A stretch of 64,000 bases of DNA. It comes from Molossus alvarezi (Eukaryota; Chordata; Mammalia; Chiroptera; Molossidae). The notes below the pieces were generated by a model that saw only the letters and a list, made by a program, of their open reading frames with translations, was not told the origin of the DNA and did not search any database. This document shows positions 35,594 through 48,604 of the stretch, piece after piece. The position numbers and the translations under genes were made by a program. Position 1 is the stretch's first letter. Each line of letters begins with the position of its first letter. The stretch lies in assembly GCA_037176705.1 (NCBI GenBank), contig CM073890.1:99500591-99564590 (forward strand). The letters run 5' to 3'.

Positions 35594-35953
35594 TGTGACA
35601 GCATGGATGGACCTGGAGATTATTATGCCAAGCCAAATAAGCCCAGCAAAGACAAATATCATGTGATCTCACTTCTATTATGGAATTCAAAGAACAAAAT
35701 AAACTGACGAACAAAATCGGTCCAGAGGCATGGATACATGGAACAGACTGACAGATCTCAGAGGGGAGGGGTGTGGGGAGGACTAGAAGAGATTAGCCAA
35801 AGAACATATATGCATATATACATAGCCTATGGACACAGACAACCAAGTGGTAAAGGCTGGTGGGGGCGGGGGGGGGCACAGGAGCTGGGTGGAGGGGAGC
35901 AAAAGGGAGGATAATGAGGAATATCTGTAATAGTGTCAATAATAAAAAAAGAA
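35594..35953 (+). mobile_element. L1 3' end, 5'-truncated, antisense to the gene
   Basis: It holds 'gtgacagcatggatggacct', 'atcatgtgatctcacttct', the 'gatctcagaggggagggg' block, 'ccaaagaacatatatgcata' and a terminal AATAATAAAAAAAG. It shares its 3' UTR with the other L1 ends in this window. A possible decayed target duplication flanks it: 'gaatttcatttcttt' before, 'gaaattccatctttt' after. Confidence 0.85.
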
Positions 35954-36425
35954 ATTCCATCTTTTTCAGTGTTCTTAAAATTAAGATATTGATCATATTT
36001 GCAATAGCAATTCACAACAAACAAGAGGAAGCAGAAATAAGAGGGTATAAGAGGAAACAGAACAAGACCAATTTAAGAACTTGTAAAACCTATTTTCAAA
36101 GCTGGCACATAATAGTAATTCTTCATATCCATTCACTACAAATATTTCGAGAAAGAAATCAACAGTTTTGTGTCTCACAACAGGATTTATAATTTTCCAA
36201 AAAGCTGAGTCATGTCCCCATGGCAGATTGTTATATATTGGCTCTACCCTTGTCCAATCCCTTCCTGGGCACGTGACTGACCTGCACTTCCCACGTGACT
36301 GAGTCTGGTCAATAAACTGCTGTGGAAATGATTCTGTTTATTTCCAGATGTAATTTCTAAAGATCTGTGTGGCATTCTTCCTTTGTCAGCATGTTACAGA
36401 GGACCCAGGGGAAGACTTGGGGCAG

Positions 36426-36544
36426 AGGGTTGGTGGAGGAGCTGGAGGAGGAACTGGGGGAAGGGCTGGAAGAGGAGCTGGGGGAGGGGCTGGGGGAGGG
36501 GCTGGGGGAGGAGCTGGAGGAGATGCTGGAGGAGGTACTGGAAC
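36426..36544 (+). repeat. G-rich 12-bp minisatellite with G-quadruplex motif
   Basis: About ten imperfect units of a GGGCTGGGGGAG-like 12-mer. All three plus frames stay open, giving E-E-L-G-E-G-L, G-G-A-G-G-G and W-G-R-G-W-G repeats, and the minus strand yields S-P-S-P-like frames; none is a gene. The centre has at least four runs of four or five G separated by 1-2 bases, a strong G4 motif on the strand that is template for TMPRSS15. Confidence 0.93.
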
Positions 36545-37046
36545 CCTGAATGCCCACTTAAGGGCACAGCCCTGTGCCATCTTTCTGGGACTGTGATCTA
36601 AGTGATGACTAACCTATCATTGCCTGAAATTGCTGACATTGTTTTTCACAATATTTAGCCTGTCCTGAAGAATATGATCAATCTGACTGTCCAGTGTTCT
36701 ATGAAAGTGCTGAGTTTTAGTGGAAAGGGATAACCTACTGGTCAGGTTCTGCTCTAAAGGGCCTTTGGTGAATTTCTTCAGGCAAGTAAAGATTAAGAAG
36801 AATATTACTGAAGGTATTTATAATAAAATTACTATAAGATTGAACTACTTATAATAACAAAGTTCATAATGTCAAAATATTATTATTTCAAGAGAGGGGT
36901 TTGTGCTAGGGATTTTCTTACATACTCAGTTAATTACAGGATGTTTCCGGAGAACTTAATTTTACATAAGGCAATAAAGCAGGATAACCTTTTGGGAAAA
37001 CAGATATAACCCAGCCATGGTTGAGCAGGGTTACTGAGTGTTCAAG

Positions 37047-37355
37047 GTCATAACTTTTTATTTTAATTTTTTAAAAGATTATCTTTATATATATATGTGT
37101 GTATATATACACACACACACATATATATATTTCTCTTTATTAATTTTAGAGAGAGAGAAAGGGAGAGGGAGAGAGAGATAGAAACGTCTATAGGAGAGAA
37201 CATCCATTGGCCGCCTCCTGCGTGCCCCCCACTGGGGATCAGGCCCACAACCTGGGCATGTGCCCTGACCGGGAATCAAACGGGCGACCTCCTGGTGTAC
37301 GGGTCCACGCTCAACCACTGAGCCACACCAGTTGGGCAAAGTGATAACTTTTTAA
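37047..37355 (-). mobile_element. VES-type SINE (type A) whose tail has grown a TA/TG repeat
   Basis: On the minus strand it begins GCCCAACTGGTGTGGCTCAG and ends TAAAATTAATAAAGAGAAA. In place of a simple A tail there is a (TA)n(TG)n(CA)n(TA)n microsatellite at 37086-37131. 'ataacttttta' on both outer flanks (about 37050-37060 and 37345-37355) is the target duplication. Confidence 0.87.
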
Positions 37356-40024
37356 ATGACAAAGTGTTTTCCAGTTCAGTATCAGAAAAAATTCGGAGTG
37401 GGAGATAAATGAGCCTGTCAAATAATACCAGCTGTTCTGTCGCATTATCGGAAATGTCTGAATGGGGGCGGATTTAGGAGGGTCTGCTCTTAGGACCCAC
37501 TGAGAGCTCCCTCTGCTGGCTCAGCCTTTACTCTCTGTGTGTTTTGCGCAGGGCAGTGAATTCTCCAAGACGTTCAAATCCAACTTCGGTGGCCGAGATC
37601 TCTGCCCACCCGCCGAGCTCCACTGTGCACTCACACAGCGGCCTGTGGAGACACCTGCCAGCTCCCAGAGAGACCTGAACACTGGCTAAGGCTGTGAGTC
37701 AGCAGCTTTCCTACTCACAGGGCAGCTGAAAAGTGAACTTTCCTGCTGATGCAATTCTAATCAGAAAGGAAAAACAATTGAAAGAACTCTTGGTTCAGCT
37801 AGAGTCAGCTATAAGTTGTGCAACCCTAAATAACGGAAGACCAAAAGAGGAAGCTGTGTGAGGAAGTCAACACTAGTTTGATTCTATTAATCACATAAAC
37901 TGGAATTAGAGCTCAAACGGGGAAAAATGAGAGAGAAATATAGAGAGAGCATAGGTCCCTTTCATACAGAAAGAAGTTCCTGAAATTAACTTTGCTGTGA
38001 ATGTAGATAGACGGTCAAGGGCTTTTAGGTAGAAATGCCACTCGAGTGGGTGCTGAGGTGGTCCCTGGCTTTTGGGCACACCATTTAATAATTAAATGAT
38101 AAACAAAACAACGTGCATGCCTGCATTCTAGCTGGATTAATATAGATTAATTGATTGATTGGTCGACTTCCTTATCCACAAATTTTTTATATTTATTTTC
38201 CAAGATAGATACAATCCTAATTTTAAAATACAAGTAGTGAAGAAAACCAAGAAAAATAGAAAATGGGAATCTAGGGGATTAAGGAAGTTAGAGATGAGAA
38301 GGGTAAGTTGATACTAACGTTCAATTAACACAAAATCTCTGAAGATACTGAAAAGCAATAATGCTCTTTGATTGTCCTTAAGACAAATTTAAAGAATTAA
38401 TTCAGTTCTAATACCGAGGCTCAAGTCATGAGTTTATAATGGCTCAGGAAAATAAGTCATGGCTTCATAATTTATTTCAGGACAAGTTGTCACTCTTATA
38501 AGATACATCTACTGTCATTTTTTGATACGCTCTGATATTAATTTATCATGAAAATTATTATTAATGACAGTAAAGACCAAATTATAGATGTGGTTCATTT
38601 TCTGGTTATATACATCCCCCCATTTAAAGTTACTGATGGTCACTATACAGGCTTAAAGTTCTGTGTCTCACTTTGACATACATTATTATTTTTGAAATAT
38701 AAGTCAGCATCACCTGCATTACCTCATGATGGCACACTTGTATTATATTCGCCCTGAAAAGGTTTTGGAAACTGCCTGAAAACCATAGCAAAAGAGAATG
38801 TTTCTTTCTTCTTTGAGTAACTTAGTTTTATAAAATAGATTAAAAATACTCTGTAGTCTGTGCTTTCTTCCAATATGCTCTGAGTGCACTTCAAAGTATG
38901 TGGTCAAACTTTGAAGGTTTGAATTTTATCCAAGAACATTTGAATTAGGATTTCTTAGTAGAAACCTCTTTGGTCAAGTTGCCCCCCCTCCTTTTTGAGT
39001 TGGTGATGGGAAACAGACCGACTCCCTCCCTGTCTTGTAAAGTATCAAGTAGATAGGTAATTTTTAAAACTTCGGTTGTTACTGGAGCATTCACCTCCAA
39101 TTAATATCAAGCAAGAAGAGCAAAGTGACACCAGTAACAGAAGAGAAAGTGTAGCATAAAAAATTATAGCAACGATAAAAAAATAGCAACGATAGCCTTT
39201 ACACACCTCAGGAACTAATAGTGCTCGGGGTCAGTGTGAACACCGACCATGAATCACACCCCAAAATTATTCAGTTCAGGCTTGTTGTTTAATTCTTCAA
39301 GAACCAATTACAGGTTCGAAGTATTCAAATAGGTCTTCACGTTGCTTAGTCATCTATATTTATACTTAGGCGGTAATCTCTCATATATATGTTACTCAGC
39401 TATACAAAGAGTAACTATGCTTAAATCACTCCCAGCCGTGCTGTGCTTGGCATATTGTGAGTGCTACTTAGGTGCTAATTAATAATAATAACAGTATCAT
39501 TATTAACAGATGTCAAAATTTACAAAGAAAACAGATGTTTTATTCATGAGACGTTAAGATCTTATTCAAAACTGATTTCCATTGTTCACAGATCTACAGC
39601 TCAAGTACACTTTCTGTCTATTTGTTTCTGTGCCAAAAGGCAAATAAAAGCAACAATCGACATTAAATAATGGCAATTACTGAGTTAGGGACCGTTAAAA
39701 TGGAAAACAAAGACTGATATTATGCTGGTGAAAAAACAGGGAAAAAAGCATTCAAATTCATTATAATTACTTTGGAATAGCTTAATAAGGGATGAAAAAG
39801 AATGTCATTCTCTTCCCCCACTATGACAGGCACTGTCAACCCCAATCCTTTCCGGCATCAGCAAATGAAATTGTTTAATTAATTAATTTTAATACTGTAT
39901 AATAAAGTTTAAGAAAATATTAAATAATTATTTTTTAGATTTGGTGTGAAATTATAATCATGGACATAGGGTAACCATGGATATAGGGATAACTTATTCT
40001 CCGGCCGTTTCTAGTACCTGAGGG

Positions 40025-40190
40025 GGGTGTGTGTGTGTGTATGGTGTGTGTGTGTGGTGTGGTGTGTGTGTGTGTGTGGTTTGTGTGTGTGTGTGGTGTG
40101 GTGTGTGTGTGCACATAGTGAGGGTCTATGTATATATACATGGTCTTTATACATATGCATGGTCTACATATATACATGGTCTAGGTCTAT
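40025..40190 (+). repeat. TG-rich microsatellite merging into a 'catggtct' minisatellite
   Basis: (TG)n interrupted by GG runs over 40025-40112, followed by four spaced copies of 'acatggtct' or 'gcatggtct' with TATA-rich linkers to 40190. Frames here (V-C-V-C, T-H-T-H) are repeat artefacts. Confidence 0.9.
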
Positions 40191-40709
40191 GTATTGTGGA
40201 TGAGAAGAGGGTCCCCATGGCAAGTAACCTCACAGGGTGATGCAATCATAAATTTGTAACTGGGCAGGTCATGGTGGGTTTCACATGCAGCATATAACTT
40301 CTTTAGGAAAAGGCTTATCTTTGCCTTAAGCAAGTCCTGTCCCTGGGCATCTAGGTTAACATACCTTTGAAATGCCCTTTTCAGACCTCTCTTTCTAATA
40401 GTTGGCTATGCTTTCAAACCCCTCCTTCTAACATGTGAGGGCAGGGGATTGTAACTGTCCTGTGGTCTGATGCCTGGCTTGCTTGCTCCTGCCTGTATGT
40501 CCCCTTCCTTATGTCTCCTCCGGAATTTCACAGGTCCACGGGCACTGCACTGTCGCTCTCCAGGGCCTCACACGTCCACATACATTCAATGTGGCTTAAA
40601 TAAACTCATAAAAGTTCTCCCCAGGTCTGGATGTTTCTACGTTGACAGTATATATACAGAGTTTATACAAAGTAAGGGGAGGCGTGAGTAGGGAGAAAAC
40701 TGTACTTAC

Positions 40710-40841
40710 CACAAGTTTTGGTGTCTTCATCGGAACCATCTGGACAGTTTAATTCTCCATCACAAAATAAATCAATTGCAATACAATTTATAGCATCAGC
40801 ACAAGGTCTTGAACCAGGCAGGCACTGCACTGAGATGTTTC
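40710..40841 (-). CDS. TMPRSS15: TMPRSS15 exon: LDL-receptor class A module 1
   Basis: 132 bp, phase 1 on both sides. After completing a Gly codon it encodes N-I-S-V-Q-C-L-P-G-S-R-P-C, A-D-A-I-N-C-I-A-I-D-L-F-C-D-G-E-L-N-C-P, D-G-S-D-E-D-T-K-T-C. All six cysteines of an LDLa module are present, and the acidic C-x-D-G-S-D-E calcium-binding cluster is intact. The sequon N-I-S precedes the module. The acceptor is CTAAAG (an AAG acceptor) and the donor is G|GTAAGT. One module fills one exon, as in LDL-receptor genes. Confidence 0.96.
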
Positions 40842-41410
40842 CTTTAGAAAAAAAGATAAAGTTTATAAGTTTACAACATACTAGATTTAATTTCTTACCA
40901 TGGGTACAATGTTTTAATACTTATGATGTATTTTTGTCATTTAGGTTCTTACTTATAAACATATATTTCAATTTCCACTAGAAATATTTACTTCATTTAA
41001 TAAATCAATCATTTGTAAGAATTTGAAATTTTATATTTTGAAAAAGAAAATTCTTCATAGATGTTAAATATGAATGTTTACTCTGTTGATTTTAACCTTG
41101 ATAACTCAATACTACAGTTTTGATATTTGACCCCTACTGTGTACACCTCCTAGTACTGTTATATATGTTTATGGAATAATTTATTGCATTGTTTTCCACA
41201 TCATCTGCATTACTGATAATCACTTCACTTACTCATAAACATATTTTTTGAAAATAGTGTGGCTGAAATCAAGGTTTGCATCTGCAGAGCAAAACTTGTC
41301 AGCAGAAGCCATTTTATAGCAAAATAAAACACTTAAAATTCCCAGCACATTGCTATATTGAGCAGTGGAAAAACCAATGACTATTTCCTTCAATATTATT
41401 TTGCTTCTTG

Positions 41411-41692
41411 TGTCAGAGGTTCTTTTTTCTTTTTTTTTTTTTATCCTCACCCGAGGACATCTTTGCATTTATCCTCCGAGAGAGGAGGAGGGAGAGAGGG
41501 AGAAAGAAAAAGAGAAACATCGATGTGAGAGACACATTGAATGGTTGCCACCCACATGACCCCAACCGGGGCCGGGGACAAACTGCAACTGAGGTATGTG
41601 TCTTTAGAGGGAACCGAACCCGGGACTTTCCAGTCCGAGGGCTGATGCTCTAACTGCTGAGCCAAACTGGCCAGGGCATGTCAGAGGTTCTT
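41411..41692 (-). mobile_element. VES-related SINE (type B) with 14-bp target duplication
   Basis: On the minus strand it starts GCCCTGGCCAGTTTGGCTCAG, has a GGTTCGGTTCC B box, and ends with the TCCTC-GGGT-GAGGA hairpin and an A-rich tail. The element proper is 41425-41678. The perfect target duplication 'tgtcagaggttctt' is at 41411-41424 and 41679-41692. Confidence 0.93.
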
Positions 41693-42959
41693 AATAGGAA
41701 GTGTCTGCCTCTGAAGAGTCCTGTGCCATCTCTTGCCAGGACCTGATCAATGTGCAGCTCTCAGCCTGTCCTGTCCTCCACCTGCTCCTCTTCCATACGC
41801 CTACATATACAGATCCACCAAGAAACACATTTTAATTTCAGAAATTAACTTGGAAATTTTAGGTGCAATTCTAAAAATGACATGTGGTTTTATGCTTACT
41901 AGATAAAGATATATGTCTTTATTTTTCAGAGTGATATGAGAATTTGAATATTTTTTTCTGTGATTAGATAACAATGCTGGTCTAAAGTTTTTGAAAAATC
42001 TTTAAGCTCAATGCATTTTTTTGTTATTGTTCTTAATCTTAAAACCGTCACTGCACTGCCATCTGCTGGATTTTGAAAGCATTTGTTATGCTGAAATTTC
42101 TCCTAATGCTCCATGAAATTAATTGGGAAAATAAAAGTGCTTATATCAATGAGTCTACTAAGGTAATACTAAATTTGGAATATTTATGGACAGAATTGCT
42201 GACTATACACACAACTAAATTAGATTTTTGTAATTAACTTTAATGAAAAAAGATGTAAACATTGAGAAATTCATGGATCATCTAAAAAATCGAACAAGAA
42301 AAAGATCAGAGCCATTCCCAAATGACAGAATATCCTCATTTAAGACAATAAAAAAAATAATAAAAATGATATTGAGTAAACTGGAATGCATACTATAACT
42401 GTTGATATCTATGGAATAGTCATTAAGAGAGTCCTTAATCACTGAGTCCCTGACGCATGACAGGTGGAGTGTGAATAGTATTCCATAAATGCTTTCTAAC
42501 CGAATAAACAACAAAAGCACTTTATTCTAGAAACTCTATGTCTCATTGTAACAGTTGTTAATAGAATTCTAGCTATTCAGCATTGGAAAGAACAGATTTT
42601 GGGAATAGCTGGGAAGATGCATATTTTTGTCTGTTCTTATGCCTCCCATGGGAACTTCCTTCCCGATGCTCCAAGTCTCTGTCTGTTGCCTATTAAACTT
42701 CATAGACTCAACCTCAAACCACGTGGGCAAGTGGCACCACTTGGGATCCCTTGATATCATTAATGATTATTCACTCGCTCCATAAGTATATATTGTCTAT
42801 TTCTTTGTGTAACAAATTTGTAAGGGATGGAGGTAAAAGAAGGAATAAGACAGAGACTCTAGTCTCATGGAGCTTGGAGTTTAGTGAGAGATTGGGTCAT
42901 TAACTAATTAGTTTTTAAAAGAGATACATAAAAGTGTTATGGGAACACCAAGGATTAGG

Positions 42960-43036
42960 CAATTTGTTTCCTTTTTTTTTTTGCCAGGGAAAATTTTTCT
43001 ATTTTTTGTTTAGATAGAGTGGGAGGGAGAGAGGGG

Positions 43037-43090
<54 letters not shown>

Positions 43091-43265
43091 TCGATGTGAA
43101 AGGGACACATCGAGTGGCTGCCTCCTGCACAACCCAACCAGGGCCGGGGACAAACTGCAACCGAGGTACATGCCCTTAGTGGGAACCGAACCCGGGTCTC
43201 TCTGGACCGCAGGCTGATGCTCCAACCGCTGAGCCAAACCAGCCAGGGCCAATTTGTTTCCTTTT
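42960..43265 (-). mobile_element. VES-related SINE (type B) with 16-bp target duplication and (GA)n
   Basis: On the minus strand it starts GGCCCTGGCTGGTTTGGCTC and ends with TTTTTCCCTGGC followed by an A-rich tail, so it lacks the usual hairpin. A (GA)n run at 43039-43085 is expanded inside it. The perfect target duplication is at 42960-42975 and 43250-43265. Confidence 0.92.
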
Positions 43266-46200
43266 GAGGCAGAGATTGTAAACATATTTGCATACACTAA
43301 GTTTTGAAGGATGCCTAGAAAAGTACAAGATGACAGTTATATGGTGTGACAGGAGCACATCAATATATGGAAAATAGATGAATCTAACTTTTCTGGAGGG
43401 TGGATTGTTTATGAAAGTCACGGAGGGCAGGGAGTGTGGTGTCAAAATCTAGGGCATTTACTTCGTCTTTTTAAAATGTTAGAAATATTTTTCTATAGCA
43501 ATGACACGGTAAGTCTTTAGATATGTGTGCGATATGACCAGTCCATGTTTCATTCACACAATTCTGGACAACTGGAGAATCACGTGGAGAGAAGAGACCA
43601 AGAGGAGTTGTTACAATGGTCAAGGTGGAAGTTGAGAGTTGGATCTCTTGCACTAGCAGGGAAGATGGGGCATGGATTCAGTTGCTGTTTTACCAAATGG
43701 GTGAGTTGTAGTGGCCAGATGTGCTCCTGACCAATGGGAGGTGGAGAAGGGGTGCTCAGAATGATGCCTACTCTTCTGGAGTGGCCAGTTAGATTACCAA
43801 TGGCCACTAGTTACAACAGTAAGTAAAAGAGGAGCAGCTGGTGGGACTAGAAAATAACTCCGGTTTGAAGTATTTTGATTTGAAAATGGAAATATTAGGA
43901 ACTCTAACTTATTTTGTACTACATTTCTCCAGCATCTGTTTCATAAACACTTTTCAGCTGCCTTGGTCAATGGAGAAAGAGAAGTTCCTCATATTGAAAC
44001 CAATATGAAAAATATAAATGTAATTATTGTAAGAGGGTAGTACATTTCAGGGTTTTATCAGATTGTATTTTAACCTCTTCTTTCATACATACATATGATG
44101 ACAATTTCCAAAAAACCCCGCATAGATTAAAACATTAACTGTTATAGAAATGAGTCAGATGCCAGTTTTGTTTGTTTGTTTGTTTGTTTTTTAATGGCCT
44201 CCCATTCTTAAAACTAGAGTTCTTTGACTTGTGGACTACTTTATTTGTCATTCATCCCTTAATTTTTGCTCTGGTCTTTCTCCTTTTCTAAATCTGCCCT
44301 GTACTCAACAGGGAATTTTTAGGAAAGGAGTTAAATGACTGTATTTTAAGAGAATGTTAGTTGGTTCTGTTTATTAGAAGCTAATCAATTGCTAGAATAT
44401 TAGTTACTATTATCTTGAGTGGGGAAAAAACCTGCCCCTATTGTTATATCTATAAGGTATTTTATCTTTAGGCATATTTTCTGGCATATTATGCAAATCT
44501 ACCAGTAAATAAGTATGAATTGGTGTTCTGTAAATAAAAGTTTTAATTGTCCATTTATATTTGTACCATAAACGATTCCGTATAGACTCAAGGTGATTCC
44601 TTCAGCGTGCTCCTAAGTCTCAATAATTTCTAGTGATTTGAGGTAAGGATCCACCTAAGCCTACTTGGCCAGGCCCTGTGCTTCGCATGCGGAGGATGAA
44701 AAGACTCCCCCGCCTCCCCAAAACCAGTTATAAAGAGTATTACAGCAAGATAATAGTTTGAAAATCATATTTTGGAAATCTTTTATTTTCCCTCTTTCTT
44801 AAATGGGAGGAATAATGCTTAGCAGCCAAAGCTGTTTAAGACAAATGAAGCCCTAGGGCCCTGTAGCTTACTTAGCAGTGGAAGTAGAACATGATCCAAG
44901 AATGCCTGCCTTTAGAGACCAGGTTCATTTCACTCCACTGTATTGGAAAAATAGATATCAACTTACAGAAATTCTCATCTACTTTGATAGAACAAATTTA
45001 ATCTTTTTAGCAAGACTGTGGCTGGTCAATCCAAATGAAATTACAGTGGAGGTAGATACTTTTAACAGTTCTGATGTCACGTGCATAGAAATGTCTTCAG
45101 TGCTTAGCAATATATTCATGTTGTTCTCTTAAATGTAGAGAAAGAAAAACACTTAAAGTCATAATGCATTTGGTGTCAGAAAAAGTCTCCATGTTATAGT
45201 CCTGGGGCAATTCAATTGGGGAACATAATTCTACCTTAACTTCTCCTGACCCATTTTCATTAAATCAGCCAATTATTTTTCTTCAATCCCCCAAACCTTC
45301 CACATAGTGGAATTATAGCAAGATTGCATTTTTGTAGGAGTTTGAGAAAGCCCATGATAGTGAAACTGTTTTTCTTCAATTACTGCCTACAGAGTAACAA
45401 AAGACTAGAACAAGCTGTAGGCTACAAACCCTTCAAGCTTTTGAACAATTGCCCAAAACAACCCCGCTAGGTGCTCTTTAGCAGCCAAAAAATCAATCAG
45501 TGTAATGCAACTTTAGTTCTCATCTCTCTCCTCTACTGTTCCAAATGGGTCAGTAAAACTTTATGGTAATTGGCAGCAAAGACAATTGAACAATAGAACA
45601 TAGCCCGCGTGGACTCTGTACCCGCTATCGTACAAAAATTTTCTTTGGCAGAATTTACAGTAGCATTAATGGCAGGTATATGATGCATGCATTTGTTGAT
45701 TTTTCGCAAACTCTGTCTTCCAGGCATATAAAAATGAGAATAAACTTAACATGCTTGAAAAGCATATTCATAATAAATTATGGCTTGGAAACTGCAGTTT
45801 TCAAGTTTAATTGCCTTGTTCCCCTCTATAAATCTATAGTATCTTGCTGGCTGAGAGGAATAAATTGGAACTATGATTTGGGCCTCATGGATCCAGTAAA
45901 AGAGGGAATATGATATTTTGCCACCTACTTACCTTATTATAATTCTTTGAAGATTGATTAAGGTAAGTCAATACAGTCTCCAATAACAGGAAGCTTCGGA
46001 AATGGGATTTTTTGGGTCAAATGAATGATTAGATTAAAACGAGCATTACTGAGTCCAGTCATCTCGTTTTAACTTTAGTTTTTGAAGATTTTTTTTACAA
46101 ACCGTATCCAACCGCATTTTTTTTTAAAAGTCAGAACAGGGAAGGAGAAGGGGCGCAGCACTAGTGTAGTCCTCGCCTTAGAGCGAGGCGTGAATGGCGC

Positions 46201-46430
46201 CAGTGCTGTGGTATTTGTGTCATCTCTCTTAATTCTCATGACCACACTCTAAGACATATCTTTTAATTATCTTTCAGACAATAAATATGAAATTTCAAAG
46301 GACTACGTAGCTTGCCAAACACTACATATAGAATAACTGGTGAAACGAGTCAATGGTGGGCTTGCTATGCCTTTTCAACGATTGAGAATTTTATGTTACT
46401 TTTTGGTTTTCATTGTGAATAACAACTGTT

Positions 46431-46722
46431 TAAAGTGTGAAAGCTACGAGCCCTGGCCGGTTTGGCTCAGCGGTTGGAGCGTCGGCCTGCGGTCCGGAGA
46501 GACCCGGGTTCGGTTCCCGTTAAGGGCACGTTCCTCGGTTGCAGTTTGTCCCCAGCCCTGGTTGGTCATGCGGGTGGCAGCCACTCGATGTGTCCCTTCA
46601 CGTCGATGTTTCTCTCTCTCTTCCTCTCTCTCCCTCCCATTCTATCTGAACAGAAAATGGAAAAATGTCCTCTGGTGAGGATAAAAAAATAAATAAATAA
46701 AATAAAGTGTGAAAGCTACGAG
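46431..46722 (+). mobile_element. VES-related SINE (type B) with perfect 20-bp target duplication
   Basis: It starts CCCTGGCCGGTTTGGCTCAG, the B box is GGTTCGGTTCC, and it ends with the TCCTC-TGGT-GAGGA hairpin and a TAAAA-type tail. The element proper is 46451-46702. The flanking 20-bp duplications (46431-46450 and 46703-46722) are identical, which marks it as one of the youngest insertions here. Confidence 0.95.
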
Positions 46723-48568
46723 TAAATGTATGCTGATCCTACATTTAGTAAGAAGGGCATTTCTGCTCCACTCTCCTGGAAAGACAAGTATGGGAGGATT
46801 TTACCCTCTGTTCTCTGTCTCCCATTCATCATTTCCTTTGGCTGGATGAAATTAGACAGACGGCTCAGCTACTTCTTATATTTTTGGTGGGTATATCTTC
46901 AGGAGAGTAAGGGGGAAAAACTTTTTGTTAGTTCAAGGAGTCCTTGCTTTGACAATGATTTTTCTCCCCTAAGTCATTCCACATATTTCTCTTAGGACAT
47001 TTGATATACCCGAGGGATCCTCAATAACTGTGGGTTATGTGACTCACTCAGTGAATCAGTGCACAGACAAATAGAAAACAGGGCACTACTTTGAATATTT
47101 GTTGCTGACTTTCAAAGTTTTGAAAATAAATTAATCGAAAATATTGAACTATATTTTCAGTTTACTTTTAGGCTAAACAAATGAGCCTTAATCCAGCCTG
47201 AGACCATTTTTTGAAAGTGTGTTGAAAGGTGACTTTAGATGCCATAGTCTTCCACCCTGGAGAAGATACTGTGGGCTGAAGAGCAGTTTTATTTTTCTGT
47301 ATGTTATGCAGCTCTATGAATAACAACGAAATACAACTCCAGGCAGGCTTATCCTACCATAAAAGACCTCTGTGGATTTGAAGGTGTGATAGTTTGTTTC
47401 ATAAAGCATTTTAATGATTTATGGATCACTTTGCTTTCCAAACATCACATCAGCCATTTTATGCAAGAATTATTCAGTCTTACCCAGAAGGGTATTTGCA
47501 CAGAAATGTCCTCTCCTTGTATGTATATAACAATTGATATAAAATTTTAATAACACAAAAATGGCAGTGTTATTTTTGGAGCTGAAGATCTGGGCAGTAT
47601 TACCTACACAGAGTTTACTTGAAAGAGTAGGGACACACGCGGGCCATTTAACATGACAGTGAAATGAAGACCCGAGGAGCTCCTCAGTTAACCAGCAGAC
47701 AGACAAAAGAACAGTGGATAATTACTAGAGATTCAGATAAATTGTCACATCAAAGACACATACCAGGAGTTGGCACAGAGTACACACTAAAAGTTGTTGA
47801 ATGAGTGAATCCAAGGCTACTTTGGTACTAATTTGGCAACGAGTACCATGTTAGGAGGTGTGAAAATAAAATTTTAAATCTCATGTAAAATCAAGTCAGA
47901 AAGCCCTGTAGGGAGAACCCTCACACACACAACTACTCACTGCACTTTACCGGTTTTGTCAAAACTGAGATTTTTCTCCTTGCTTAGCAGCAGGCCCAGC
48001 CAATACCACCATGACTTAGCCAATGGAAAGCTACTACACTTCAAATCCTGTGTCTTCCAATGGCATCTTGTTTTAAATAGTCCCTCCCAACCTCCCCATT
48101 TTCTCTAAAAAGTCATATTCGCTTGCTTTTGCCATAGCTTGCAATCTCTCTGGCAATTCCTGACTAAACCCATTTTGCGTAAAAATAACTGGCTGTTTTA
48201 TTTTTAAAGTGAATAGAGGAGAGAGAAAGCATGCCCGACTTGCATGCAGAGAGAATAATCAAAGAAAAAAAATTCTCACATCGGGTGAAACCTACACTTT
48301 GAACCCATGAGTGGCATTCTTAGCAATAAATAATAACCACAGTTCTCATAGAGGACTGGAGTGAGGTCAGATAATCCAGGCATTAGTCCCAAATATATTA
48401 ACTTTTGGTGAAATCATAAGCTAAAACTGCAAACTTTTAAGCTATAGTTTCCTTATCTATAAAACAGGAGTAATAACTGCTGTGTTATCAGAGAATTCTC
48501 AGGAGCCTAAAATGAACCATTACTGAAAACTTTTTTAAAACGAAAGAAATAATATTATTAAAACTGAC

Positions 48569-48604
48569 CTGGGGTTGCCAGAGGACTGCTGGTTGTTAGT
48601 TTGC
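48569..48604 (-). CDS. TMPRSS15: TMPRSS15 exon: Thr/Ser/Pro linker, 36 bp
   Basis: A 36-bp micro-exon, phase 1 on both sides. After completing a Gly codon it encodes K-L-T-T-S-S-P-L-A-T-P, and its last base begins the Gly codon before the LDLa exon. It aligns with K-L-T-T-T-S-H-L-A-T-P-G of the human protein. The acceptor is TTTTTACAG and the donor is CAG|GTCAGT. Rich in Thr, Ser and Pro, it is probably O-glycosylated, part of the short mucin-like stalk between SEA and LDLa1. Confidence 0.92.

Larger units (their letters stand above)
33234..40709 (-). other. TMPRSS15: Intron between LDLa1 and CUB1
   Basis: 7476 bp. It holds SINEs at 33861-34063 and 37061-37337, a MIR at 35285-35485, an L1 3' end at 35594-35953, a G-rich minisatellite at 36426-36544 and a TG-rich repeat at 40025-40190. 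37400-40000 is AT-rich and unrecognised. Confidence 0.87.
40842..48568 (-). other. TMPRSS15: Intron between the mucin-like linker and LDLa1
   Basis: 7727 bp, the longest complete intron here. It holds SINEs at 41425-41678, 42976-43249 and 46451-46702, a (TTTG)n repeat at about 44168-44190, and MIR-like traces near 46200-46330 and 48290-48530. 43270-46430 and 46730-48280 have no recognisable gene. Confidence 0.87.

Noticed and set aside
36357..36601. Cluster of overlapping frames on both strands
   Set aside because: They are by-products of a 12-bp minisatellite with no stops in any frame; products are simple repeats.
39935..40240. Cys/Val and Thr/His repetitive frames
   Set aside because: They come from the TG microsatellite and its adjoining minisatellite.
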